A stretch of DNA of 64,000 nucleotides from VRUE01 sp963816785 (GCA_963816785.1 CAWFLL010000002.1:310001-374000); one strand, 5' to 3'; positions 24,757 to 34,640 are shown, counted from the stretch's first letter. Notes: a model not told the origin generated them from the letters alone. Numbers and translations: made by a program.

Positions 24757-26247
24757 TCAGGAACCACCCGCGGGGACGGGAGGATGGGTGGGCTCGAACC
24801 GCTGGGAGGGGTTCGAGTCGAATCCCGAGTCGGGGTTGTTGAGGTAGGGGAACTGAGAGAGGAACCCCTTGTCGTCCTGGTCGACACCGTCGCCGAGGGG
24901 GACGGGGTTGCCGACGAGGATTCCGGCGATGACCTGGAGCTCGATGTCGACGACATCGTCGATCGGGCGCCGGCCGTTCGGGAACCCGGCGTTGTCGCCG
25001 CCGATGACCCCGAACCTGCTGGGGTTCGCCGACGGGGGTACACCCAGGTTCAGCTTCAGGGTGTCAACCGGCGTCCCGGCGAACTTGCCGGAGTGTTCGT
25101 TCAGGCCCGGCAGACCCTGGAGCAGCGCGCGGACGATGTCCGTGCGGTTCGTCTCCGGAGCGCCGATTCCGAACAGTGCGTTGAGGACGCGTGCCAGCTC
25201 GGGGTTGACCACGAACTGCCCGTACCGTTTCGCGTCTTCGTCTGGCGTGGTGCGGTTGAACTGGTCCTTGCGGCCCAGCGGGATCACGACCTCGTTCACC
25301 AGCGGGTTTCCGAGTCGTGAGACCTGGACCCAATTGCCGAGCCCGTGACCGTGGTGGTAGCGATGCCTGTGCCCGTGGTGCTTGCGCTTGGACAGGCTCG
25401 CGAAATTCACCTGGATCGCGGGACGCTCGGTGGTGGACCAGACGCCGACCACGGCGTCGGGGTCGTTCATCGAGTCGACCGGATGACCATCCCTGGTCAC
25501 CAGCCGCTCCGGGATCTGCAACACCGTCGATGAGGTGTTGTAGCCGGAGAAGTCGTCCTTGCCGCCGCCCTGGTTACCGGTTCCGAGGCGGACGTTGATG
25601 GCGTCGAACGTCGCTCCCAGATCGACGAAGAACGGCTCCGCACGCTGGCCGACGAACAGCTTGGTCCCGTTCGGGAGCTGTTTGATCGCCGGGCCGACGA
25701 AGTCGTTCACGTAGTTCGGGAACGTCTTCGGCCCAACGTTCGAGGGAGCGACCGGGAAGTCGTTCGCGACCTTCGTCTGGCCGGTCAACCGCCCGCGGTG
25801 GTCGTACTCCTCGCGCGTCAGGTCGTAGGTCTGGATGACGTTGAGCTGGTTATAGCTCATGGTCCCCGGCCCCGCGTACAGGAACGAGTTCGGGTTCCGG
25901 ACCTTGGTGTCGAACTCGTAGCGGTAGCGGATGTCGGCGACGCCGTCACCCGTGTTGTCGATGTTGACGTAGTAGCGGGCCCGATCGTCGAACCTGAAGA
26001 AGTTCGGGCCGTTCGCGGGGACCTGGCCTGGGATCCAGTCCGACGCGATCGTGATCGCGTTGGGGGCATCGTTGGCGGTCCACGCGTACACGTCGGTGTT
26101 GTCTGCCGCCGGGTCGAGCATGATGTTGGGCGCCTCGCGGTGACTCGAGCTGACTGCAATCGACACCGTCAGCGCCACCGCCGCCAGCACGGCGACGATC
26201 AGCAACACACGCTTCGCCCTCGGGCTCGGCAGTGATTGGGTACGCAT
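24757..26247 (-). CDS. Secreted DUF4331-family protein with His-rich insert
   Basis: 496 residues from ATG 26247 (MRTQSLPSPRAK), behind AAGGAAAGGAAG. A signal peptide or anchor (VLLIVAVLAAVALTVSIAVS) is followed at once by SSHREAPNIMLDPAADNTD, the hallmark start of the DUF4331 family. The body is beta-rich with several Asp/Asn clusters (NIDNTGDGVADIRYRYEFD). Around residues 286-302 there is an insert of alternating His, Arg and Gly (KRKHHGHRHRYHHGHGLG) that looks like a metal-binding tract. It heads the operon with the TPR protein and two Ni/Co-type transporters. The family has no established function that I know of. Confidence 0.85.
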   Translation of the reverse strand: MRTQSLPSPRAKRVLLIVAVLAAVALTVSIAVSSSHREAPNIMLDPAADNTDVYAWTANDAPNAITIASDWIPGQVPANGPNFFRFDDRARYYVNIDNTGDGVADIRYRYEFDTKVRNPNSFLYAGPGTMSYNQLNVIQTYDLTREEYDHRGRLTGQTKVANDFPVAPSNVGPKTFPNYVNDFVGPAIKQLPNGTKLFVGQRAEPFFVDLGATFDAINVRLGTGNQGGGKDDFSGYNTSSTVLQIPERLVTRDGHPVDSMNDPDAVVGVWSTTERPAIQVNFASLSKRKHHGHRHRYHHGHGLGNWVQVSRLGNPLVNEVVIPLGRKDQFNRTTPDEDAKRYGQFVVNPELARVLNALFGIGAPETNRTDIVRALLQGLPGLNEHSGKFAGTPVDTLKLNLGVPPSANPSRFGVIGGDNAGFPNGRRPIDDVVDIELQVIAGILVGNPVPLGDGVDQDDKGFLSQFPYLNNPDSGFDSNPSQRFEPTHPPVPAGGS

Positions 26248-26421
26248 CGTGCTTCCTTTCCTTGGTGATCTGGGACGAGAGGATGGGAGCGGCGGCGCGC
26301 CAGTTGCGGCGTCCGTTTTCTCCACATCAACCTGGGCCTTCCTACGAGGGACCCCCTCGGACCGGATCACTGCCGGTGAGGAAAACTCGACACGGCCGCC
26401 CGCACGGCCCGGGGGACGGCG

Positions 26422-28163
26422 CTAGAGGCCGGCGGAGAGGACTTCGGAGACCGCCGGCGCGGCCACTTCACCGCCCGCCGCTTCAGCTTCGATCAGGAGC
26501 ACGCGAGACCGCGAGGCGGGGCTTGTCGGCGGGGGCGAACGCCGCGAACCAGGCGTCCTTGATCTGCTCCGGTTCGGGAGAGCTCTCCTGCCCGGGCACC
26601 GGGCCGAGCTCGGCGGTCCCGGTCTTGCCGGCCACCTGGGCCTCGGGGATCGCCCCGGCGAAGCCGGTCCCTTCGGTGACGACGCCGATCATCAGTTCGG
26701 TCAGCTGGTCGGCGATCTGCTTCGACATCACCCGGACCGGCTTCTTTTCCGGGCGCAGCTTCTTGTTGGCGACGAGCGAGGTCGGCTCGAGGACGCCGTC
26801 GTTGGCGATCGCCTGGGCGATGCTCGCCATCACCAGCGGCGTCGCCAGCACCTCGCCCTGGCCGATCGCGGTCACCCCGAGGTCGACTTCTTCGCCGATC
26901 TCGGTCGGGATCGTCGGTTCGGCCGGTTCGACCTCTTCGATCACTTCCTGCGAGTAGAGGCTCGGCGGGGAGTTGAACCCGAACCGTTCGGCGGCCGCGA
27001 CGAGGTCGTCGTTGCCGATCTTCGGCCCGAGCGGGGCGAAGTCGGCGTTGCAGGACTCGGCGAACGCTTCGCGGAAGGTGCCGCCGCAGTAGCTCGCCGT
27101 TGGCGTTGCTGATGAAGCGGCCGCCGACGTTGACGCCGTCGGTGATTTCGAAGTCGTCGTCGAGCGAGACGACCCCCTTCTGCAGGGCGGCGATCGTGGT
27201 CAGCATCTTGAAGGTCGAGCCGGGTGGCTGCGGGGCCGAGAAGGCCTGACCGGCGAGGGCGCGGACGTCGCCGTCTGCGGGGTCGAGCGCCGCGACGCCG
27301 CCGGCGCGACCGGCGAGCGCGGAGACGGCGGCCTCCTGGAGGTCGGGATCGATCGTCGTCTTCACCGGGGCGCCCGGGCTGCGGGTTCGGCCTTGGCGAT
27401 GATCCGGGCCGAGCCGCCCGTGTCGGCGACGGCGAGCAGGGTGCCTCCGGGCCGCCCGGCGAGCCGGGTGTTGAAGGCCTGCTCGACGCCGCTGATGCCG
27501 ACCGGCGTCCCCGGCGGGAAGCCGTGGCGGGCGAGCGCCGGGAGGTTCTTCTTCTTCGGCCATCCCGATTTCGCCGGTGACGTCGATCATGGCGCTGCCG
27601 AGCGGGTGTTCGCGCGCTTCGGCCGGGCCTTCGGCCAGCGCCTCCCCGTCGGCGGCGAGGATCGGCGCCCGCGGCGCCAGTTCGACCCGGCTCTCGAGGT
27701 GCTCGCCCGCTGCGCAGGCCGGGGAAGACGAGGCTCGGGTCCCAGGCGATGCCGCCGTCGGCGTAGGGCAGGACCAGGTCGTCTTCGACCGGGCCGAAGG
27801 CGACGGTGTCGGCGGTGACCGGGACCGGGACGACGGTCGAGGCGTCCCTCTCTTCGGCGTCGCCGGGCTCCCCCCGGTCGACGCTCCGCAGCGTCGCGGT
27901 CTCGGCGGCCTCGCGGTAGGCCTTGACGAATTCCGCTTCGGAGATCGACCGGCGCGAGGCGGCGTTCAGCTCCCGGTACATCGCGGCCGAAGTCCTTCCG
28001 CGCCCAGGCTTCGACGAAGCGGCTCGCGCGAGTCCCGCTCCGGCGATCCGGGGACGCCGGCGACGGCGCCGAAGATGAACGCGACGACGGCGACGACGAA
28101 GAGCGGGACCATGCGGGTGACCAGACGGCGGCGCCGCGCCACCTCGGGCGGGAGGTTGTTCAC
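26422..28163 (-). CDS. Class B penicillin-binding protein with NTF2-like domain (multiple frame breaks)
   Basis: From GTG 28163 (VNNLPPEVARRRR) a single membrane anchor (VPLFVVAVVAFIFGAV) leads to an NTF2-like domain (MYRELNAASRRSISEAEF). A dimerisation region and a transpeptidase domain with PPGSTFKM (SxxK), SCN (SxN) and VAGKTGTAE (KTG) follow. All three catalytic motifs are intact. It cross-links peptidoglycan outside the membrane, like PbpA/MecA-type PBPs. Frame changes near 28020, 27985, 27715, 27580, 27375, 27090 and 26507 interrupt it; most disappear if one extra base is removed. It follows the MarP-like gene on the same strand, 35 bases on. Confidence 0.75.
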
Positions 28164-28198
28164 TGTGTCGGGAATGTACTTCCTGCCCTCTGGATGAT

Positions 28199-29344
28199 CT
28201 AGCTCGTGCAGGGCCCGGTGTCGACCGGGGAGGAGGTGTCGCCGAGGGCGAGCTGGACGACGTCGTCGGGGATCGCGAAGCCCCCGGGCGGGGCGGAGGT
28301 GGTGGCGGCGAAGACGGTCGCCAGGACCCGCCGCGCGGAATCGACGATCGGCCCGCCCGAGTTGCCGCTGCGGACGCTGCCGCGCAGGAAGGCGATCGCG
28401 GCGCTGGAAGGGCCCGCGGCCGTAGGAGTCCTCGCTGAGCACGTCGCGGGTGTCGCCGAGCCGGATCGGGGTGGTCGTGAAGGGCCCGTTTTCGGGGTAG
28501 CCGAGCAGCGCGCCGGCGGTGCCGCGCCGCGGGTCGGCGGCGATCTCGAGCGGCGGGATCGGCGCGTCGATGCGGAGGATCGCGAGATCGTTGCCAGGGT
28601 CGTAGTGGACCGGGGTCGCGCGTCAGCGAGGCGCCGGCCTCGGTCGTCACCGTGGTGTCGTCCTGGCCGGCGACGACGTGGGCGTTGGTGACGACGAGGT
28701 CGGGCGCGGCGACCCAGCCCGACCCCTCGACGCCGAGGCCGCAGGCGGTCCCGAGGACGCGGACCACCGAGCGGCTCGCGCCGAGCGACGTCCGGGTCGC
28801 TGACGATCGCGGCGTCGGGCGGCGCGACCGGCGTCGTCGGCCCGGCGATCGACGGCGCCGGGTCGACCCGGCTGAGCGCGTTGAGGACCGGGCCCGAGGG
28901 CGGCAGCAGGTCGTTGAGGTTGCGGAGGATCAGCGAGCGCTGGACGTCGCCGCGCAGCTGGGCGGTTCCGGGGGTGTGCAGGGCGGCGGCGCCGAACACC
29001 CAGGCGAGCCCGAGCGCGACGGCGACGATCAGCGCCGCGCCGCCGACGCCGTCGAGCGCGTGCAGCGCCCGGCCGCGGATCACCCGCTGGCGCAGGCCGA
29101 GGGCGATGCTCTCGAGCGTCACCGCGACGAGCGCCCCGACCAGCAGCGCCCCGAGCGCGGCGAACAGCGGCGCGTAGGGGGACTCGGAGCCCTCGCTCAG
29201 CAGCAGCGGCCCCAGCCGGCTCCCGGCGAAGGCGCCGCCGAGGAACCCGGCCAGGGTCAGGGCGCCGACGATCAGCCCCTGCCGGTAGCCCCAGATCCCC
29301 ATCGCCACGGCGAAGGCGACGATCCCCCAGTCGAGAACGGTCAT
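28199..29344 (-). CDS. marP: MarP-like periplasmic serine protease with CvpA membrane domain (three frame breaks)
   Basis: The N-terminal about 150 residues are four hydrophobic segments of the CvpA/colicin V production type (MTVLDWGIVAFAVAMG, GYRQGLIVGALTLAGF). A trypsin-like domain follows with the triad His in VVTNAHVVAG, Asp in DPGNDLAILRID and Ser in GNSGGPIVDS. The architecture matches mycobacterial MarP (Rv3671c), which is needed for acid resistance and peptidoglycan hydrolase activation. Frame changes near 28790, 28622 and 28405 lie between the triad segments. The adjacent PBP suggests a shared role in wall maintenance (inference). Its 5' end diverges from an HxlR gene. Confidence 0.8.
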   Translation of the reverse strand: MTVLDWGIVAFAVAMGIWGYRQGLIVGALTLAGFLGGAFAGSRLGPLLLSEGSESPYAPLFAALGALLVGALVAVTLESIALGLRQRVIRGRALHALDGVGGAALIVAVALGLAWVFGAAALHTPGTAQLRGDVQRSLILRNLNDLLPPSGPVLNALSRVDPAPSIAGPTTPVAPPDAAIVSDPDVARREPLGGPRPRDRLRPRRRGVGLGRRARPRRHQRPRRRRPGRHHGDDRGRRLADARPRSTTTLATISRSSASTRRSRRSRSPPTRGAAPPARCSATPKTGPSRPPRSGSATPATCSARTPTAAGPSSAAIAFLRGSVRSGNSGGPIVDSARRVLATVFAATTSAPPGGFAIPDDVVQLALGDTSSPVDTGPCTS

Positions 29345-29387
29345 GGGATGAATCCAACCAGGCGCGATCCCACCGCCAAGCCCGTCA

Positions 29388-29402
29388 CTTACGTTCAGTA
29401 AG
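29388..29402. promoter_or_regulatory. HxlR-type operator dyad
   Basis: CTTAC-GTTCA-GTAAG is a perfect 5-bp inverted repeat, 12 bases before the HxlR start and 43 bases before the divergent MarP-like gene. Sites of the form CTTAC-N5-GTAAG are typical of HxlR/DUF24 regulators (family knowledge), so autoregulation is likely. Confidence 0.55.
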
Positions 29403-29414
29403 CTGGGACGCTAG

Positions 29415-29754
29415 GTGGAGGCTACACGCGCCACAGAGCGGCCCGCCGGAGTCTGTCCGCACTTCCACGCCGCGATCGAGTTGATCGGCAAGCGATGGAC
29501 CGGGGCGATCGTCTGCGTGCTGGCGGAGCGTCCGCAGCGCTTCGGCGAGCTGGCGAAGGCGGTGCCGGGCCTCTCCGACCGGCTTCTCTCGCGGCGCCTG
29601 CGCGAGCTCGAGGAGGAGGGCCTGGTCGAGCGCGACGTCGAGTCGGGCTCCCCGGTCCGGGTCACCTACTCGCTGACCGCCGGCGGGCGCCGAACTGGGC
29701 CCGGCGATCGACGAGCTGAGGTCCTGGGCGCGCCGCTGGAAGCGCGCCGGGTAG
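29415..29754 (+). CDS. HxlR-family transcriptional regulator (one frame break)
   Basis: From GTG 29415 the protein reads VEATRATERPAGVCPHFHAAI, then the winged-helix core KRWTGAIVCVLAERPQRFGE, LSDRLLSRRLRELEEEGLVER and the wing VTYSLTAGG. A frame change near 29690 must be undone to give the C-terminal dimer helix (ELGPAIDELRSWARRWKRAG) and the stop at 29752-29754. About 112 residues result, normal for HxlR. The single N-terminal cysteine (VCPHF) is in the position that senses thiol-reactive or quinone stress in HypR/YodB-type members. It probably controls itself and possibly the divergent protease gene. Confidence 0.8.
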
Positions 29755-29766
29755 CGGCGCAAGTCG

Positions 29767-31048
29767 GTCGAACCCGAGCTGCCGGGCCCGTTCCCGGTCG
29801 GGCGCTACGCCCGCAAGCTGCAGGAGGAGCTGCGCAGGCGGGCCCGGGTGCGCCTGGTCGGCGAGGTGACCGGGCGTCAGCCGCAGCAAGGTCCAGGCCT
29901 ACTTCGAGCTGCGCGACGCCGAGGGCGCGGTCCCCTGCGCGATCTGGCTCAACGACCTCGAGCGGGCCGGCCTGCCCGAGGGCGGCCTGCGCGACGGCGC
30001 CGAAGTCGTGATCGCCGGCGGCCCCGACTACTACCCCGGCGGGGGCCAGGCCTCGCCCAGCTTCGCCTTCCGCGCCACCTACGTGCGGCTGGCGGGGGAG
30101 GGGGACCTCCTCGCCCGCCTCGAGGCGCTGCGCAAGCAGCTGCGCTCCGAGGGCCTGTTCGAGCTCCAGAAGCAGCTGGCGCGGCCGCTGCTGCCGCGGA
30201 CGATCGGCGTCGTCACCGCCGAGGCCGGCGCCGCGCGGCGCGACCTCCTCGCCGGCCTGCGCCGCCGCGGCTGGGAGGGGACGGTCGTCTGGGGCTTCGC
30301 GCCGGTGCAGGACCGCCGCGCCGCGCCCGCGATCGCCGCGGCGATCAGGCGACCTCGCGGCCCGACCCGAGGTCGAGGCGATCGTCGTCACCAGGGGCGG
30401 CGGCAGCCTCGCCGACCTCTGGGCGTTCTGCGACGAGACCCTCTGCCGCACGGTCGCGATGCTGCGCGTGCCGGTGATCAGCGCCGTCGGCCACGAGCGG
30501 GACTCGACCCTGATCGACGACGTCGCCGCGGTCGCCTGCTCGACCCCGACCCACGCCGCCGAGGCGGCGGTGCCGCTCGACTGCATCGAGGCGCGGCGCG
30601 ACCTCGAGCGCAGCGCCGCCGCGATCCGGCGCGGCGCCGACGGCGCGGTCGGCGTCGCGCGCCAGGCACCTGGCGGCGCTGGCCCGCGGGCCCGGCCCGG
30701 GCGCTGCACCGCGAGCGGGTCGCACTCAACCAGATGACGCGTGAGATCCGCGCCTCCTCCGAACGCGGCCTCGCCGAGCGCCGCTCGTTCCAGCGCCGGA
30801 TCGCGGTCGTCGTCCTCGACCGGGCCCTGCGCCGGGCCGCCGGCGCCGAACTGGGCAGCCGGCGCGAGGCGCTGCGGCGGGTCGAGGTGGCGCTCCGCGC
30901 CCACGAGCCCGAGCGCACGCTCGAGCGCGGCTACGCGCTGGCCGAGACCCCCGAGGGCGAGCCGCTGACGAGCGCCGAGGCCGCACGCGCCGAGGATCGG
31001 ATTAGTCTCCGCTTCTCCGATGGCCGAGTCGACGTCCGAAAAGCCTGA
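29767..31048 (+). CDS. xseA: Exodeoxyribonuclease VII large subunit (frame breaks, start unresolved)
   Basis: The N-terminal OB fold (VEPELPGPFPVGRYARKLQEE, then YFELRDAEGAVPCAIW) is followed by the catalytic domain with GVVTAEAGAARRDLL, VVTRGGGSLADLWAFCDE and SAVGHERDSTLIDDVA, and a coiled-coil tail ending RISLRFSDGRVDVRKA. Length, about 425 residues, is normal. No ATG, GTG or TTG exists in frame near 29767; the frame runs back to the HxlR stop, so a base change probably hides the start. Frame changes lie near 29885, 30350 and 30665. With XseB it degrades single-stranded DNA from both ends. Confidence 0.8.
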
Positions 31049-31263
31049 GTCCTACGAGGGAGCGGTCGAGCGGCTCGAGCAGATCATCGACCGGCTCGAC
31101 TCCGGCCAGGCCGGCCTGCGCGAGACGCTCGATCTCTGCCGCGAGGGCCGCGAGCTGGTCACCTACTGCGCCGGCCGAGCTCGACGCAGTCGGCGAGGGC
31201 CTGAAGGAGCTGCGCCTCGACGAGCTCGCCGCCAAGCTCGAGGCGCCGGCCGAGGCCGATTAG
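31020..31263 (+). CDS. xseB: Exodeoxyribonuclease VII small subunit (one frame break)
   Basis: ATG 31020 lies inside the 3' end of xseA (29-base overlap). MAESTSEKPESYEGAVERLE is followed by QIIDRLDSGQAGLRETLDLCREG, the helical XseB signature. An extra base near 31170-31180 breaks the frame; undoing it gives AELDAVGEGLKELRLDELA and a stop at 31261-31263, about 80 residues. It binds the coiled-coil arm of XseA. Confidence 0.85.
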
Positions 31264-31318
31264 TTTGTCGGCCCGCTCCAACCGGGCCGTGATCCTGATT
31301 CCGGTTAGTGATGTCAGC

Positions 31319-31791
31319 TCAGACCCGGATGGACCCCGCTGCCGATTCCCTGCTCGTCGACGACCCTCTGCAGGAGGGCGATCAGGCGCCTGCGGTCGGC
31401 CGCGCTCAGCCCCCGCATCAGTTCCTCTTCGTGCTCGATCGCGATCTTGCGCCCGCGGGCGAGGAGCCTGCGGCCCGGCAGCCGGTCAGATAGAGGGCGT
31501 GGACCCGGCGGTCGCTGGGATGCGGGCGACGCTCGATCAGGCCGCGCTGCTCGAGCTCGTCGACGATCGCGACCATCCGGCTCGGCGGCGCCCCGATCGC
31601 CTCGGCGATCGCCTGCTGCGATTGCCCTGCGGCGGCGTCGACCACGTTCATGACCCGGAACTGCGGCGGCTGCAGGTCGATCGCGGCGATCCGCTGGGCG
31701 AATCGCTGCGAGGCGTGGATCGCCGACCTGGGAGAGGAGGAAGGCGACGGATGGACGGGGCCCGGTCGCCGGCGATCGGTTTGCTACCCAT
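31319..31791 (-). CDS. MarR-family regulator (frame breaks)
   Basis: From ATG 31791 (MGSKPIAGDRAPS), then after corrections near 31735-31750 the first helices (ASQRFAQRIAAIDLQPPQF). The winged helix follows: QSQQAIAEAIGAPPSRMVAI, VDELEQRGLIERRPHPSDRR, with the DRR wing typical of MarR. After a break near 31480 the C-terminal dimer helix continues (RKIAIEHEEELMRGLSAADR) to the stop at 31319. About 155 residues, a standard size. It is divergent from an MMPL exporter, which it probably represses through sites in the 99-base gap. Confidence 0.75.
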
Positions 31792-31802
31792 ATCGCGAAG
31801 AC

Positions 31803-31847
31803 TACATCGAGTTAATTACATCGCCTAATCATTATTGCTATACATCG
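31803..31847. promoter_or_regulatory. Three TACATCG direct repeats in the MarR-MMPL divergent promoter
   Basis: TACATCG occurs at 31803-31809, 31817-31823 and 31841-31847 in an AT-rich island between the divergent genes. The third copy overlaps a -10-like TATACA (31839-31844). Direct repeats with 14- and 24-base spacing suggest an array bound by one regulator, probably the adjacent MarR protein. Confidence 0.45.
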
Positions 31848-31889
31848 TTTTTCCCATGAAGGACTTCCCAGCTTGAAAGGAACATCCGC

Positions 31890-34045
31890 ATGACCCGTCA
31901 TCTCGCCCGCCTCGCCGACATCGCCTACCGCCGCCGCGGCACCGTGGTGCTCGCCTGGATCGGCGCGATGATCGTGATCATCGGGCTCGGCTCCTCGCTG
32001 AAGGGCGAGTACGAAGCCGACTACAACACCCCCGGCTCGGAGTCGAAGGCGGCGAGCGACCTGACCGAACGCGAGTTCGGCGGCTACACCGGCCAGGAAG
32101 TCTACGTCGTCTGGAAGGACCCGGCCGGAGCCGACAGCCCGGCCGCGCAAGAAGCGGGTCGACGCCTTCCTCGCCGAGGCCGAAGACGTCAACCACATCG
32201 AGCCGCCGACCGCGACCCGCGTCTCCGAGGACGGGACGATCGCGACGACGACGCTGCCGCTGACCGTCCCCGGCTGGGAGATGACCAAGGAAGACGGCGA
32301 AAAGCTGGTCTCCGCCGCCGAAGACAACAGCGGCGACGGCCTCGCAGATCAAGCTCGGCGGCGACCCGATCTACCGCGCCCAGGAAGGGGCGAGCCCCGA
32401 GGGGCTCGGCTTCCTCGGCGCCGCGATCGTGCTGCTGATCGCCTTCGGCTCGCTGGTCGCCGCCGGCCTGCCGCTGGCGATCGCCCTGGTCGGCCTCGGC
32501 ATCACCTCCGGCGGCCTGATCCTGCTGCTCGCCAACGTCGTCGACGTCCCCGACTGGACCACCGCGGTCTCGGGGCTGATCGGGATCGGGGTCGGGATCG
32601 ACTACTCGCTGCTGGTCCTGACCCGTTTCCGGGCCGCGCTGCACGACGGCAAGGACCGCCACGACGCGGTCGTCGAGGCCGTCACCACCGCCGGGCGCAG
32701 CGTGATCATCGCCGGCTGCACGGTCGTGATCGCCGTCCTCGGGCTGTTCCTGACCGGCCTCCCCTACATGTACGGGGTGGCGATCTCGGCCTCGCTGGCG
32801 GTGCTCGTCGTGATGCTCGCCGCGGTCACGCTGCTGCCGGCGCTGCTCTCCTATCTCGGCCCGAGGGTCGACCGGCTGCGGATCCCCTTCCTCGGCCGGG
32901 CGCTGAAGACGGAAGGCAACGGGGAATCGCTCGCCGCGCGCTGGAGCCACGCGGTCCAGCGGCGGCCCTGGACGGCGGCGATCGCGGCGACGGCGATGCT
33001 GCTGGCGCTGGCCGCGCCGGCGCTCGGCATGCGCCTCGGGCTTCCCCGACGCCGGCAACGACCCGCCGGACACGATGACCCGCCAGGCCTACGACCTGAT
33101 CACCGAGGGGTTCGGGCCGGGCACCAACGGCCCGCTCGTGATCGCGGCCGAACTGCCCGATCCCGAGCGCGAAGGGCGACATCGACGCCCTGGTGAGCGA
33201 GCTGCGCGCCGAAGAGGGGGTCGACTTCGTCACCGACCCCGCGTTCAACCAGGCGGGCGACGCGGCGCTCGATCACCGTGATCCCGACGACCTCGCCCCA
33301 GGACGCGGCGACCCAGGACCTGGTCAAGCGGCTGCGCGGGACCGTCCTGCCCGAAGCGCTCGACGGCACCGGGGTCACCGCGCAGGTCGGCGGGGTGACC
33401 GCGGCGCTCGAGGACCAGAGCGACTACATCGTCGACCGCATGCCGCTGTTCATCGCCGGCGTCGTCGGCCTCTCCTTCCTGCTGCTGCTGATCGCCTTCC
33501 ACTCGCCGCTGATCTCGCTCAAGGCGGCGGTGATGAACCTGCTCTCGGTCAGCGCCGCCTACGGCGTGATGACCCTGGTCGCGCAGGGCGGCGCGGTCGG
33601 CGAACTGATCGGGATCGACCACGAGGTGCCCGATCGCGCCGTTCATGCCGGTGATGATGTTCGCGATCCTCTTCGGCCTCTCGATGGACTACGAGGTCTT
33701 CCTGATCTCGCGGATCCGCGAGGAGTACCTGAAGGACGGCGACACCCGGCGGGCGGTCGCCGACGGGCCTGGCGAAGACGGCCCGCGTGATCACCGCGGC
33801 GGCGGCGATCATGGTCGTCGTCTTCCTCGCCTTCGTCGCCTCGCCGGAAGTGTTCCTGAAGCTGTTCGGGATCGGCCTCGCCGTCGGCGATCTTCCTCGA
33901 CGCCACCGTGGTCCGGATGGTCCTGGTCCCGGCCGTGATGCAGCTGCTCGGCAGCCGCAACTGGTGGATCCCGGACTGGCTGGAGCGGCGCCTGCCGCGG
34001 CTCGACGTCGAGCGCGTCGCGGTCGGCGCCGAGGGGAGGTCCTAG
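31890..34045 (+). CDS. MMPL-family (RND-type) transporter (multiple frame breaks)
   Basis: ATG 31890 follows GAAAGGAAC. The layout is that of MmpL exporters: first helix (GTVVLAWIGAMIVIIGLG), an external domain beginning GEYEADYNTPGSESKAASDL, five helices (LLIAFGSLVAAGLPLAIA, IGIGVGIDYSLLVLTRFR), a second external domain, and a final helix bundle with GLSMDYEVFLISRIREEY. The two DYS/DYE motifs carry the proton-relay aspartates. Frame changes lie near 32150, 32345, 33040, 33175, 33272, 33625, 33775 and 33890; nearly all are cured by removing one base. The corrected length is about 715 residues. It probably exports lipids or drugs. Confidence 0.8.
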
Positions 34046-34067
34046 TCCCGAGAAAAGGAGAACTCAG

Positions 34068-34637
34068 ATGAGCAGGCTGATCGTGACCGAGTTCGTCACC
34101 CTCGACGGGGTGATCGAGGCGCCTGGCGGTGAGCCCAGCCATCCCCACTCGGGCTGGGTGTTCGAGTACATGGGCCCCGAACAGGAGGAGTACAAACTCG
34201 AACGAGGCCCTCGAGGCGGAGTCGCACCTGCTCGGCCGGGTGACCTACGAAGGCTTCGCCGACGCCTGGCCGAAGCGGGAGGGCGAGTTCGCCGACGCAG
34301 ATCAACTCGATGCCGAAGTACGTCGTCTCCTCGACGCTCTGCGGAGCCGTTCGAGTGGGAGAACTCGACACCTGATCAAGGGCGACGTCGCCGAGCGGAT
34401 CGCGGAGCTGAAGGCGCAGGACGAGAGAGCCCGATCCTGGTCGCCGGCAGCGCCACCCTGGTCGACTCGCTGATCGAGAACGAGCTCGTCGACGAGCTGC
34501 GGCTGATGGTCTTCCCGGTGATGATCGGCGGCGGCCTGCGGCCCTTCCCCGAGTCAGGGCAGAAGAAGACCTTCAGGCTGGCCGCCAGCAAGACGTTCGA
34601 CTCGGGGGTCGTCGTCCACACCTACGAGCCTGCCTGA
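34068..34637 (+). CDS. RibD C-terminal/dihydrofolate-reductase-like protein (frame breaks)
   Basis: ATG 34068 behind AAAAGGAG. MSRLIVTEFVTLDGVIEAPG is the typical start of the YwjB/RibD_C family of NADPH-dependent reductases. SHLLGRVTYEGFADAWP and PILVAGSATLVDSLIENELV (nucleotide-binding strand and helix) follow, and the protein ends VVVHTYEPA. Frame changes near 34200, about 34300 and about 34420 separate these blocks. The corrected size, about 188 residues, is normal. Such genes often sit beside ECF sigma factors and stress regulators. The substrate is unknown. Confidence 0.75.
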   Translation: MSRLIVTEFVTLDGVIEAPGGEPSHPHSGWVFEYMGPEQEEYKLERGPRGGVAPARPGDLRRLRRRLAEAGGRVRRRRSTRCRSTSSPRRSAEPFEWENSTPDQGRRRRADRGAEGAGRESPILVAGSATLVDSLIENELVDELRLMVFPVMIGGGLRPFPESGQKKTFRLAASKTFDSGVVVHTYEPA

Positions 34638-34640
34638 CTC

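Noticed and set aside
31890..34045. Programmed frameshifting in the MMPL gene
   Set aside because: About eight changes at unrelated sites, with no slippery heptamer or stimulatory structure, do not fit programmed recoding. Single-base insertion errors explain them better.
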